Made by a program: the position numbers and the translations under genes
Assembly (NCBI RefSeq): GCF_027706745.1
Contig: NZ_JAQFWP010000005.1
Span: 87,839-151,838 of the forward strand
Direction of reading: 5' to 3'
DNA length: 64,000 nucleotides
DNA from: Nocardiopsis suaedae
GTDB lineage: Bacteria; Actinomycetota; Actinomycetes; Streptosporangiales; Streptosporangiaceae
The notes under the pieces: generated by a model
The model's input: the letters and a program-made list of their open reading frames with translations, nothing else
Told to the model about the DNA's origin: nothing
Databases searched by the model: none
Part shown: one piece after another, positions 55,596 through 63,591 of the stretch
How positions within the stretch are numbered: the stretch's first letter is position 1
Layout of the letters: every line of letters starts with the position of its first letter

Positions 55596-57389
55596 TCAGG
55601 CGGGGGAGAGGGGCAGCGGCCGGGAGAAGCGCAGCTCGGCGAAGGCGCCGGGCGGCACGGCCGGGGAGTCCGGGTGGACCGGCGCCACGGAGCGGTAGGG
55701 CTCGCCGGGGGCGGGCCGGGGGTCGGCGGCGCCCTTGTTCGGCCAGAACGACATCGCCCGCTCGGCCTGGGCGGTGATGGTCAGCGAGGGGTTCACCCCG
55801 AGGTTGGCCGAGACCGCCGAGCCGTCCACCACGTGGATGCCGGGGTGGCCGTAGAGGCGGTGGTAGGCGTCGACCACGCCGCTGTCGGGGGAGTCGCCGA
55901 TCGGGCAGCCGCCCAGGAAGTGCGCGGTGAGCGGGATGTTGAACACCTCGCCGACCGTGCCGCCGGGGAAGCCGTCGATCTTCTCGGCCAGGCGGGAGAG
56001 CACCTCCTGGCCCTGCGGGATCCACGAGGGGTTGGGCTCGCCGTGGCCCTGGCGGGAGGTGAGCACCCGGCGGCCGGAGGCGCCGCGCCGGGTGTAGGTG
56101 GTCAGCGAGTTGTCCAGGGACTGCATGACCAGCCCGATGATGGCGCGCTCGGAGAAGCGGCGCACCGACAGGCTGCGGGCGAAGACGTAGGGGTGCCGGG
56201 CGGCCAGCCCCAGGAAGCGCATCCAGCGGGGCACCCGGCCGCCGCCGGGGACCTGGATCGTGGCGAGCATGCCCATGGCGTTGGAGCCCTTGCCGTAGCG
56301 GACGGGCTCCACGTGGGTGTGGGCGTCGGGGTGCATGGAGGAGGTGATGGCCACGCCCCGGGAGAAGTCCTCGGGCGGGTCCGTGCTGGCCGTCATGGCG
56401 CCGCCCAGGGACTCGGAGTTGGTGCGGGTCAGCGTGCCCAGGCGGGAGGAGACGCGGGGGAGCAGGCCGGTGTCGCGCATGCGGTGCAGGAGGTTCTGCG
56501 TGCCCCAGGTCCCGGCGGCGACCACCACCTGGTCGGCGGTGAAGGTCCGGGCGTTGGCGCGGGTGCGTCTGGCCCCGGTGGTGAGGGTGTCCGCGGCGTA
56601 GCCTCCGCCGGGCAGCTCGCGGACCCGTTCCACGGTGGTCATCGGGTGGACGGCCGCGCCGCCCTTCTCGGCGAAGTAGAGGTAGTTCTCGGTGAGCATG
56701 TTCTTGGCGCCGTGGCGGCAGCCGGTCATGCACTCCCCGCACTCGGTGCACGCACGGCGCTCGGGTCCCGCACCGCCGAAGTAGGGGTCCTTCACCCGCT
56801 CGCCGGGGGCGCCGCACGCCGAGCCGTCGGAATCGGCGCCGTCGCCGAAGAACACGCCCACGGGGGCCAGGTGGAAGCTCTCGCCCACGCCCATGTCCTC
56901 GGCGACCTGGCGCAGGTGCGCGTCCGAGGGGGTCACCGTGGGGTTGGTGCGCACCCCCAGCATGCGTTTGGCCTGGTCGTAGTAGGGGGCCAGCTCGCGG
57001 CGCCAGTCGGTGATGCCCCGCCACTGGGGGTCCTCGTAGAAGTCGTCGAGCGGCTCGTACAGGGTGTTGGCGTAGTTGAGCGAGCCGCCGCCCACCCCGG
57101 CGCCGGCCAGGATCATCACGTCGCGCAGGACATGGATGCGCTGGATGCCGTACATTCCCAGCCAGGGGGCCCAGATGAAGTTCTTCAGGTCCCACGAGCT
57201 GCGGGGAAGGGTCTCGGAGGTGTAGCGGCGCCCGGCCTCCAGCACCCCCACGCGGTAGCCCTTCTCGGTGAGGCGCAGGGCGCTGACCGCGCCCCCGAAC
57301 CCCGAACCGATCACGAGCACGTCGTAGCGGCGTTCGGACGCGGTGCCGCCGGGGGCGGGCGCGGTGCTGCCGGCGTTGTCGGAGGCCAA
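55596..57389 (-). CDS. GMC oxidoreductase, cholesterol-oxidase-like, with Cys cluster
   Basis: This 597-residue FAD oxidoreductase of the ChoD-like GMC subgroup has FAD motif GSGFGG (28-33), GAGVGGGSLNYANTL (96-110), an ADQVVVAAGTWGTQ strand, and the C-terminal GMC block HVVDGSAVSANLGVNPSLTI. Unusually, residues 214-224 read CTECGECMTGC, a C-x2-C-x2-C-x3-C spacing like a 4Fe-4S ligand set. The TTG at 57389 has AAGGAAAGG eight bases upstream. The substrate is probably a sterol or other hydroxylated lipid. The AT-rich palindromic promoter at 57475-57503 is shared with the divergent DUF6230 gene. Confidence 0.88.
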   Translation of the reverse strand: MASDNAGSTAPAPGGTASERRYDVLVIGSGFGGAVSALRLTEKGYRVGVLEAGRRYTSETLPRSSWDLKNFIWAPWLGMYGIQRIHVLRDVMILAGAGVGGGSLNYANTLYEPLDDFYEDPQWRGITDWRRELAPYYDQAKRMLGVRTNPTVTPSDAHLRQVAEDMGVGESFHLAPVGVFFGDGADSDGSACGAPGERVKDPYFGGAGPERRACTECGECMTGCRHGAKNMLTENYLYFAEKGGAAVHPMTTVERVRELPGGGYAADTLTTGARRTRANARTFTADQVVVAAGTWGTQNLLHRMRDTGLLPRVSSRLGTLTRTNSESLGGAMTASTDPPEDFSRGVAITSSMHPDAHTHVEPVRYGKGSNAMGMLATIQVPGGGRVPRWMRFLGLAARHPYVFARSLSVRRFSERAIIGLVMQSLDNSLTTYTRRGASGRRVLTSRQGHGEPNPSWIPQGQEVLSRLAEKIDGFPGGTVGEVFNIPLTAHFLGGCPIGDSPDSGVVDAYHRLYGHPGIHVVDGSAVSANLGVNPSLTITAQAERAMSFWPNKGAADPRPAPGEPYRSVAPVHPDSPAVPPGAFAELRFSRPLPLSPA

Positions 57390-57474
57390 CGTGGCACCTT
57401 TCCTTCGTCGGGGGGAGCCGCCGCGGGCGTGACGGATTCGTTGCGTCCGCGCGGCGAATCATGCACTTGGAAAT

Positions 57475-57503
57475 GTGACATTCACTATTGTAATGTTCGT
57501 CAC
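57475..57503. promoter_or_regulatory. AT-rich palindromic promoter region of the GMC gene
   Basis: The stretch is bounded by GTGAC and GTCAC, with ACATT/AATGT nested inside. On the minus strand it contains TACAAT (57492-57487), a good -10 box. AATGTTCGT here resembles AATGTCCGT of the MerR-controlled promoter at 53482-53501, so one regulator may serve both. Confidence 0.45.
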
Positions 57504-57613
57504 TACCCCCGAGTAAGGCGTGGTCCATGTAACACGCGAGGCGGTGGCCGACGCAAGCGCCCCACCCCCCGATCGTCCGCTGACCTGCGGACCTGGAACG
57601 CAGGAGTCACCCC

Positions 57614-58270
57614 ATGGCCGATCCCTCGACCGATGACACCCCCTCCGCCGCCGACGGCGCCGCACCCTCCGACGGCGCCACCCCTTCCGGCGGCACCCGC
57701 TGGCGCCGCTTCGCGCTGGCGGTCCTGCCCGGCCTCGGCGCCGCCGCGATCCTGGGCACGATGACGACCCAGGGGCTGCTCGCGGCCTCCTTCGCGGTCT
57801 CCGGCGACAGCTTCAAGATGTCCGCGGCCTCCCTGGAGGGCGAGGGCTTCACCCAGTACGGCGACGTCGCCACCTCGGTCGACGACAGCGCCCGCCCCGT
57901 CGGGCTCAGCACCGTCGACTACGCCGAACTGAAGGACCTGTGCATGTCCTCCCTGATCGACCTGCCCATCGGCACCGCCACCCTGCGGATCGGCGCCGGG
58001 GCCCAGACCCCCGTGGAGGGCACCAACCTGGTGATGGACGTGGAGCAGCTCCGGGGCGACGCGTCCTTCTCCAACATCGAGATCGGACGGGACGCCAGCA
58101 CCCTGGACAAGGCCGAAGGCGGCGCCGGTCCCGCCGGCGGCTTCGGCCTGCAGTCCGACACGATCTCGGTGAAGGACCCGAAGATCACCTCGTGGGCGGT
58201 CAACGCGGGCAGTCTGAAGCTGTCCGGGCTGAAGCTGTCCCTGAAGCCCGGTGAAGACGAGTGCTACTAG
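57614..58270 (+). CDS. DUF6230 exported protein
   Basis: This 218-residue protein has an N-terminal disordered Ala/Pro/Ser segment, one membrane helix (about 35-58) and a beta-rich outer domain (SFAVSGDSFKMSAASLEGEGF, then repeated SLKLSGLKLSL). It fits DUF6230, a Streptomyces-type surface protein sometimes labelled cholesterol esterase without proof. It pairs with DUF6114 next door in many actinomycetes. Two cysteines (DLCMSS, DECY at the end) may form a disulfide. The gene is divergent from the GMC oxidoreductase. Confidence 0.82.
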   Translation: MADPSTDDTPSAADGAAPSDGATPSGGTRWRRFALAVLPGLGAAAILGTMTTQGLLAASFAVSGDSFKMSAASLEGEGFTQYGDVATSVDDSARPVGLSTVDYAELKDLCMSSLIDLPIGTATLRIGAGAQTPVEGTNLVMDVEQLRGDASFSNIEIGRDASTLDKAEGGAGPAGGFGLQSDTISVKDPKITSWAVNAGSLKLSGLKLSLKPGEDECY

Positions 58271-58287
58271 ACGATTGCTCCTAGACG

Positions 58288-59646
58288 ATGCCGCTGACCT
58301 CCGGTAACGGGCGCGGGGTGCTCCGCGCCTTCGGTGAATGGCGCCGCACCCGCCCCTTCTGGGGCGGGCTGCTGGTGCTCGTCGCCGGGGTGGAGATGAT
58401 GGTCGCCCCGGCCGCCCAGTCCCTGGTGCTGCCGCTCAACCTGGTGATCTACGCGGGGATCGCCGGGATCTCGGTGTACCTCATCGGCCTCCTGCTCATG
58501 GCCCTGGGCGTGCTCGCCTGGGTGCAGCCGCAGCAGCGGCTCTTCTACGGCGTGGTCGGCACCCTGCTCTCGGTGGCCTCCTTCGTCACCGCGAACTTCG
58601 GCGGGTTCGTCATCGGGATGCTGCTGGGCATCGTCGGCGGGGCGATGGTGTTCTCCTGGTCCCCGTCGCGCCCGCCCCGCCGCCGCGCCGCCCCCCGGGC
58701 GGACGGCGGCGGAGACGGCGGGGACGGCGGTCCCGCCGAGGGGCCGGGCGCGGGCGGGGAGGACACCGGTGGAGGCCCCGCCCGCGCCCACGCCGCCGTC
58801 GCCGTGCCGCTCGCCCTGGCGCTGGTGCTGCCCGCCGCGGCCGCCCCGGCCGACGGGTGGCCCTGGGACGACTGGTTCGGCGGCGGCGACGGGGAGGAGA
58901 GCGCACCGGCCGAGCCCGGACCCACGTCCTCCCCCTCGCCCTCCCCGTCCCCGTCCGGCGGCACCGGCGGCGGCGGACAGGACGGCTCCGACGAGGGCGC
59001 CGACGACGGCGCCGGGGAGCAGGACCCCGGCGGCGGGGACGAGGACGCCGAGGAGGGGGACGCGGAGGAGACCGGCGCCGACCCCGCCGAGTGCGAACGG
59101 CGCTCCGGCCAGGACGCGCTGGCCGCCGACGAGCAGGAGTTCCTGGACGCGGTCGAGGCCTGCGAGGCCGCCGACGAGGAGGGGACCGCACCCGAGGTCC
59201 GGGTCGAGCAGGGCGAGGACCGCTTCACCGCCTCCAACGCCGAGTCGGGGCTGACCGCCGACTCGCTCACCATGCGGGGCGCCTGGTTCGGCGGGGTCGT
59301 GGAGTACCCCGCCAGCGACGGCCCCGAACGCTACCTGCGCATCGTCATGCGCGAGGGCGACGTCACCGGCGGAGAGCTGTGGTGGAGGCACGCCGGCGGC
59401 CGGGCCTCGCTCGCCCTGCCCGAGATGAACCTGGCCGGCCGCGACGGGTCCACGGTGGTGCTGCACGTCCAGCGGATGACCGTGCGCATCCTCGGGATCA
59501 AGCTGACCTTCACCCCGGACTTCCCGCCGCCGCTGCTGCTGCCCTACATGGTGGTGACCGACGTGGACGTGTCCCGCCCGGTGGCCGAGGCGGCCCACCT
59601 GTCCGTCGACGGCCTCGACCTGATGGCGGACCGGGACGGGATCTGA
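58288..59646 (+). CDS. DUF6114 membrane protein with extended outer domain
   Basis: This 452-residue protein begins with four membrane helices (about 24-125; FWGGLLVLVAGVEMMVAPAA, then YAGIAGISVYLIGLLLMALG), the DUF6114 core. A Gly/Asp-rich linker and a second hydrophobic stretch (VAVPLALALVLPAAAAPADGW, about 170-190) follow. Next comes an acidic low-complexity segment and a beta-rich C-terminal domain that resembles the DUF6230 outer domain (ESGLTADSLTMRGAWFGG, LDGLDLM-like strands). It starts 17 bases after the DUF6230 stop and shares its transcript. The pair probably forms an envelope complex of unknown role; the C-terminal extension is longer than I expect for DUF6114 alone. Confidence 0.8.
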   Translation: MPLTSGNGRGVLRAFGEWRRTRPFWGGLLVLVAGVEMMVAPAAQSLVLPLNLVIYAGIAGISVYLIGLLLMALGVLAWVQPQQRLFYGVVGTLLSVASFVTANFGGFVIGMLLGIVGGAMVFSWSPSRPPRRRAAPRADGGGDGGDGGPAEGPGAGGEDTGGGPARAHAAVAVPLALALVLPAAAAPADGWPWDDWFGGGDGEESAPAEPGPTSSPSPSPSPSGGTGGGGQDGSDEGADDGAGEQDPGGGDEDAEEGDAEETGADPAECERRSGQDALAADEQEFLDAVEACEAADEEGTAPEVRVEQGEDRFTASNAESGLTADSLTMRGAWFGGVVEYPASDGPERYLRIVMREGDVTGGELWWRHAGGRASLALPEMNLAGRDGSTVVLHVQRMTVRILGIKLTFTPDFPPPLLLPYMVVTDVDVSRPVAEAAHLSVDGLDLMADRDGI

Positions 59647-59965
59647 CCCGGGCCGCCCCGCCCGCCGCGGACCGGGCACCGCGACCGACCTCCCCGGGGC
59701 CCATCGTGTCCCTCGGAGCGGTGTGATCCCCCTCCGCCCCGGTCCCTCCCCGACCGCGGCGGCTTCACGCCGGCCCCGCCCGGCCTTCGGGCGTCCGGCG
59801 GCGGCGACGGCGCACGCGGCCGCCCCCGCCGGACGCTGAAGTCCCACCTCGCCAGCGGACGCCGTCCCATGGCCGCTTGTCAGGCCGACCGCCGGGCCGA
59901 CCGGCCCGGCATCGGCTTGTCCCGGTACCGCTCCGGCACCGCCCCGTGCCGGTGCCGACGACACG
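59647..59965. other. Intergenic stretch without recognisable gene
   Basis: This is GC-rich sequence with several short inverted repeats around GCCGGTGC and GGCGTCCG. No ribosome site followed by protein-like codon use was found on either strand. It ends in the terminator at 59966. Confidence 0.5.
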
Positions 59966-59999
59966 GAGCGGGCGCGGCCGCCTCCGGCCGCGCCCGCTC
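59966..59999. terminator. Intrinsic terminator-like hairpin after the helicase gene
   Basis: A perfect 15-bp stem (GAGCGGGCGCGGCCG at 59966-59980 and its complement at 59985-59999) with a CCTC loop lies ten bases beyond the stop of the minus-strand helicase. Confidence 0.75.
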
Positions 60000-60008
60000 A
60001 GCCGCCGG

Positions 60009-61823
60009 TCAGACCGCGGCCGTCTCCTCCTCCGCCGCGCGGACCCCGTGCGGCACCAGGCGGCTCGGAGCGCCCACGTAGGACACGTACAGCGCGTCGC
60101 GCGCCCGGGTGCAGGCGAGGAAGAGCAGGTTCCGCTCCTGCTGGTACACCTGCTCCAGGGCGACCGGGTCGCCCTCGGCCGCGTCCAGGGCGGCCTTGGG
60201 CGGCAGCAGCGGCTCGCTCACCCCCACCACCGCCACGCAGCGGAACTCCTGCCCCTTGAGCTTGTGCATGGTGCCCACCCGCACCGCGGGGGACGTGTCC
60301 ACCGCGTCCAGCGGCGCGGTGGGGATGCCGCGGGCCTGCAGCTCCTTGGCCATGTGCCGGACCACCCACTGGTTGCGCCCGGCCACCGCCACCGACGAGG
60401 GGGCCACTCCGGCCTCCAGCCACACCCGCACCCACTCGGCGAGCGCGGCCCGCTCGTCGGCCCGGTCGCGGCAGCCGCGCAGCACCGGCTCGGGGCCGTG
60501 CAGCAGCGAGCGGTAGCCGGTCAGCGCGTCGGCGTCGTCGTCCAGGCCGACCTCGGGGCGGCGGCCCAGGATCGGCACCGCCCAGTCGAGGATCTCCTGG
60601 CTGACCCGGTAGCTCACGCGCAGCCGGTGGCCGCGCCCGCGCACGTTGATCCCGAGGGAGGCCAGGGAGACGCGGTTGTCGGAGATCCGCTGGTGCGGGT
60701 CGCCGACGATGAACAGGTCGTCCGGCCCCTCGGGGACGGCGGCGCGCAGCAGCCGCCACTGGGCCGGGTGCAGGTCCTGGGCCTCGTCCACCACGACGTG
60801 CCGGTACCGGGGGCCCACACGCCCCAGGTGCTCGGCGGCGGCCAGGGCGATCTGCGGGTAGGACCACTCGCCGGCCACCCGCATGGCCGCGGTGTAGCGG
60901 CGGATGGCGTCCCACACCTGGGGGCGGTGCTCGGGGGCCAGGTGCAGCACGCGGCCGCTGCGCTCGCAGCGCACGTAGTCCGACAGCCGGGTCAGGTTCT
61001 GCGCGAGCACCACCTGCTCCCACTCGTCGGCCAGGAAGCGGCCGGAGAAGGGCAGGCCGTCGTCGTTGGCCGCCTCCCGCCAGCGCTCGGCCAGGGTGTC
61101 CCGGCCCAGCGCGTCGGGCAGCAGGCCGGTGTGCTCGTGCACGATGCCGCGGGCGAGGCTGTCGACGGTGACGACCTCCACCCGGGCGCGCACCCGCGGG
61201 TCCGGCAGCAGGCGGTCGAGCTGCCCGGACAGGGTCTGGGCGAGCAGCCGGTTGTAGGTGGTCAGCAGCACGGTGCGGCGGGCGTCGGGGGAGTCGGCGG
61301 ACTCCCGGGAGGCCAGGTGGGCGGCGCGGTGCAGGGCCAGCACCGTCTTCCCGGTGCCGGGGCCGCCGCTGATCTGCGCCGACCCGGCGTAGCGGGCGTC
61401 GACGATGCGGTGCTGGTCGGGGTGGAGGGTGAGCTGCCACTCGTCGAACGACGCGCCCAGGTCGAGCTCGTCGGGGCCGGTGACGCGGGGCGCACCGGCG
61501 GGGACGGGCGGCGGCTCCGGGGCCAGCTCGGCGCCGTCCTCGGGGACGGCGGTCCGGTCGCGGGCCATCGCCAGCGCGTCGTCCTGGCGGCGGACCCCCA
61601 GCAGGTACGTCCCGTCGCCGGTGCCGGGGACGAGCACGCCGGCCCATTCGGGGCCGATGCGCAGCAGGCGGGTGCGGGGGTCGGCGGCGTCGGCGACGGT
61701 CTCCAGGCGGTTCTCGTCGCCGTCCATGAACGCCTGCACGACGGTCAGGGCGGCGCCGCGGACGCCGGGGTCGAGACGGGAGAAGTCGGAGAGGAACGTC
61801 GGGGTGATCACGAGCTTGGGCAC
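60009..61823 (-). CDS. UvrD/Rep-like helicase with RelE/ParE-like N-terminus
   Basis: This 604-residue superfamily 1 helicase has a Q-motif region LHPDQHRIVDA (133-143), Walker A GGPGTGKT (153-160), Walker B HVVVDEAQDLHPAQW, motif III/IV region FIVGDPHQRI, and motif V/VI (GTMHKLKGQEF, LLFLACTRARD). The first ~90 residues (KLVITPTFLSDFSRLDPG, RLLRIGPEWAGVLV, YLLGVRRQDDALAMA) follow the strand-helix pattern of RelE/ParE toxins. The GTG at 61823 fits this domain; the frame is open 56 codons further upstream without family support. It probably acts in DNA repair or RNA-linked stress processes. It is a single gene with its own terminator. Confidence 0.85.
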   Translation of the reverse strand: MPKLVITPTFLSDFSRLDPGVRGAALTVVQAFMDGDENRLETVADAADPRTRLLRIGPEWAGVLVPGTGDGTYLLGVRRQDDALAMARDRTAVPEDGAELAPEPPPVPAGAPRVTGPDELDLGASFDEWQLTLHPDQHRIVDARYAGSAQISGGPGTGKTVLALHRAAHLASRESADSPDARRTVLLTTYNRLLAQTLSGQLDRLLPDPRVRARVEVVTVDSLARGIVHEHTGLLPDALGRDTLAERWREAANDDGLPFSGRFLADEWEQVVLAQNLTRLSDYVRCERSGRVLHLAPEHRPQVWDAIRRYTAAMRVAGEWSYPQIALAAAEHLGRVGPRYRHVVVDEAQDLHPAQWRLLRAAVPEGPDDLFIVGDPHQRISDNRVSLASLGINVRGRGHRLRVSYRVSQEILDWAVPILGRRPEVGLDDDADALTGYRSLLHGPEPVLRGCRDRADERAALAEWVRVWLEAGVAPSSVAVAGRNQWVVRHMAKELQARGIPTAPLDAVDTSPAVRVGTMHKLKGQEFRCVAVVGVSEPLLPPKAALDAAEGDPVALEQVYQQERNLLFLACTRARDALYVSYVGAPSRLVPHGVRAAEEETAAV

Positions 61824-62348
61824 GTCCTTCTTGCCTCCGGTCGCCAAGGAGGGAGCGGTGAGCACAGGGGCCGGGTCGGCCGGGTCCCGGGCCTCCTGTC
61901 GCTTATGGGCATGCTCGTGGCGGAATTTAGGCAAACGCTGCCGGAGGACGGGTTCGAGGGGTTCTTCGGGCGGCATGTCCGGCCAGGTCAACGGCGCTTT
62001 TTCGATGGTGTTTTCGAGGGTCCGGCGACGTTCGTTCGGGGCCTTCCGCTGACCTGCGGTTCTTCCGCGGGGCCCAGAGTCCGGAAGTCGACTTATCGCC
62101 TGTCCGAAACTGAGGCCACAGGGAGGAGAATCCCCGGCCAGATCCCCTTCGGAGCGGAGGCACCCGACCGGTTTCGGTCACCTGGGCCCGCCGCCGGGCG
62201 GGGGCGGTTCCACGGCGAACCCGGGGGCCGGATCGGATCACCCCCGGGGCTCGGCGACACTGGGGGCGGTGCACCGACGCGTGCGCCCCCCCCCGCGCCT
62301 TACGCCCCCTGAGCCGCCTCTGCCCGCGAACCGACCAGGAGCCCCACC
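61824..62348. other. Intergenic stretch upstream of helicase and DUF3817 genes
   Basis: This is a 525-base gap between divergent genes. A relatively AT-rich patch (61920-62080, including CCTAAATTCC on the minus strand) probably holds the helicase promoter. A nine-cytosine run lies at 62286-62294. No protein-coding frame or RNA gene was convincing. Confidence 0.5.
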
Positions 62349-62717
62349 GTGCCGACCGCCCCCGTATCAACCCGCACCGACCTGCACCGGAGGTCGCTGC
62401 TCGCCGCCTTCCGCTGGATGGCCGCCATCGAGGCCGTCACCTGGGCGGGTCTGCTGGTCGGGATGTTCTTCAAGTACGTCGCTGTCGGCGACGACATCGG
62501 GGTGCGCGTGTTCGGGCCTCTGCACGGCGTCGCCTTCATCGGCTATGTCGCCGTGGCGCTGGCGGCCTGGTACCGCCTGCGCTGGGGGCTGTGGACCGGC
62601 CTCATCGGGCTCGCGGCGAGCATCCCGCCGCTGGGCACCGTCGTGTTCGAGCGCGTGGCCGCCGCCCGCGGCCTGCTCGACCCCGCCGCGCGCGCGGAGG
62701 CGGACCGGAGCGCCTGA
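62349..62717 (+). CDS. DUF3817 membrane protein
   Basis: This 122-residue protein has three to four membrane helices and the DUF3817 pattern: RWMAAIEAVTWAGLLVGMFFKY near the N-terminus, and FGPLHGVAFIGYVAVALAAW in the middle with the conserved Gly-Pro-Leu-His-Gly. GTG at 62349 has AGGAG about five bases upstream. Members are small integral membrane proteins of unknown function, common in actinobacteria. It is not obviously linked to its neighbours. Confidence 0.88.
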   Translation: MPTAPVSTRTDLHRRSLLAAFRWMAAIEAVTWAGLLVGMFFKYVAVGDDIGVRVFGPLHGVAFIGYVAVALAAWYRLRWGLWTGLIGLAASIPPLGTVVFERVAAARGLLDPAARAEADRSA

Positions 62718-62973
62718 CCGAATCCGGCCCGCCGGTCCGTACACGGACCGGCGGGCTGCCGGGAGAGCGCTCGGTACCCCTGCCCGGGCCCGTCCTTCCC
62801 CGGCAGGGGCCCCGACCGCCCTGCGGGCGCCCGGGTGCCCGATCATCGCACGGACGGGCCCCGTTTCGCCGCCCGTTTCCGCGCCTGCCCCTGCAGGGGA
62901 CCACACGCCCGCTCCGGCTATCGTGATGCCGAGCACATCGGGACCGGGCCGGCCGGACAGGAAGCGGGGAGCC

Positions 62974-63591
62974 GTGAGCCAGGAGAATCCGCGCGCGAGC
63001 ATGCGCTGCGCCGACGCCGACCGCGAGCGCGTCGCGGAGGTCCTGCGCGAGGCCGCGGCCGCCGGACGCATCACCTTGGAGGAGTTGGACGAGCGCCTGG
63101 ACGCCGCCTTCGCCGCGCGCACCTACGGCGACCTCGAACCGCTCACCGCCGACCTGCCCGAGCAGGAGGCGAACACCGAGCCGCTCGCCCCGTCCGCCGG
63201 GGCGGAGCGCGCGGAGGCGTCCCGGCCCCTGGTGCTGAAGTCGTCGGCGGGCACCATCGTCCGCAAGGGGGAGTGGGTCGCGCCGCGCCGCATCGAGGTG
63301 ACCAACCCGATGGGCAGCACGGTGCTGGACTTCCGGTCGGCGGCGCTGTCCAGCGGCACCACCGAGATCGCCCTGACCTCGTCGTGGGGCGAGGCCCGCC
63401 TGGTGCTGCCGGACGGCGCCACGGCGGACGTGCGGGTGGACGCCTCCTGGTGGGGCAGCGTCGACAGCCGCGTCCCGGCCGACCCGGACCGCCCCAACCC
63501 CCACTTCGTGGTCACCGGTGAGGTCAAGGGCGGCAATCTGAAGATCCGCTACAAGAGCCGCTTCGACGACATGTTCGGCCTGCACGGCTGA
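62974..63591 (+). CDS. DUF1707 SHOCT-like domain protein
   Basis: This 205-residue cytoplasmic protein starts with a DUF1707 domain (about 8-60: MRCADADRERVAEVLREAAAAGRITLEELDERL and AFAARTYGDLEPL), a short helical module. A beta-rich domain follows (about 85-200) with RRIEVTNPMGSTVLDFRSA and ADVRVDASWWGSVDSR, like the adhesin-type stacked strands of DUF2154/LiaF-related proteins. It is soluble, without a membrane helix. The GTG at 62974 has GGGGAG upstream. A role in envelope stress sensing is possible by analogy with LiaF; not shown. Confidence 0.87.
   Translation: MSQENPRASMRCADADRERVAEVLREAAAAGRITLEELDERLDAAFAARTYGDLEPLTADLPEQEANTEPLAPSAGAERAEASRPLVLKSSAGTIVRKGEWVAPRRIEVTNPMGSTVLDFRSAALSSGTTEIALTSSWGEARLVLPDGATADVRVDASWWGSVDSRVPADPDRPNPHFVVTGEVKGGNLKIRYKSRFDDMFGLHG

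Noticed and set aside
61824..61991. A 56-codon upstream extension of the helicase
   Set aside because: It has no family similarity and it includes an AT-rich promoter-like patch. The GTG at 61823 matches the start of the RelE/ParE-like domain.
62286..62294. Nine-cytosine run as a second phase-variable tract
   Set aside because: It lies in intergenic sequence upstream of the DUF3817 start and outside any supported coding region.
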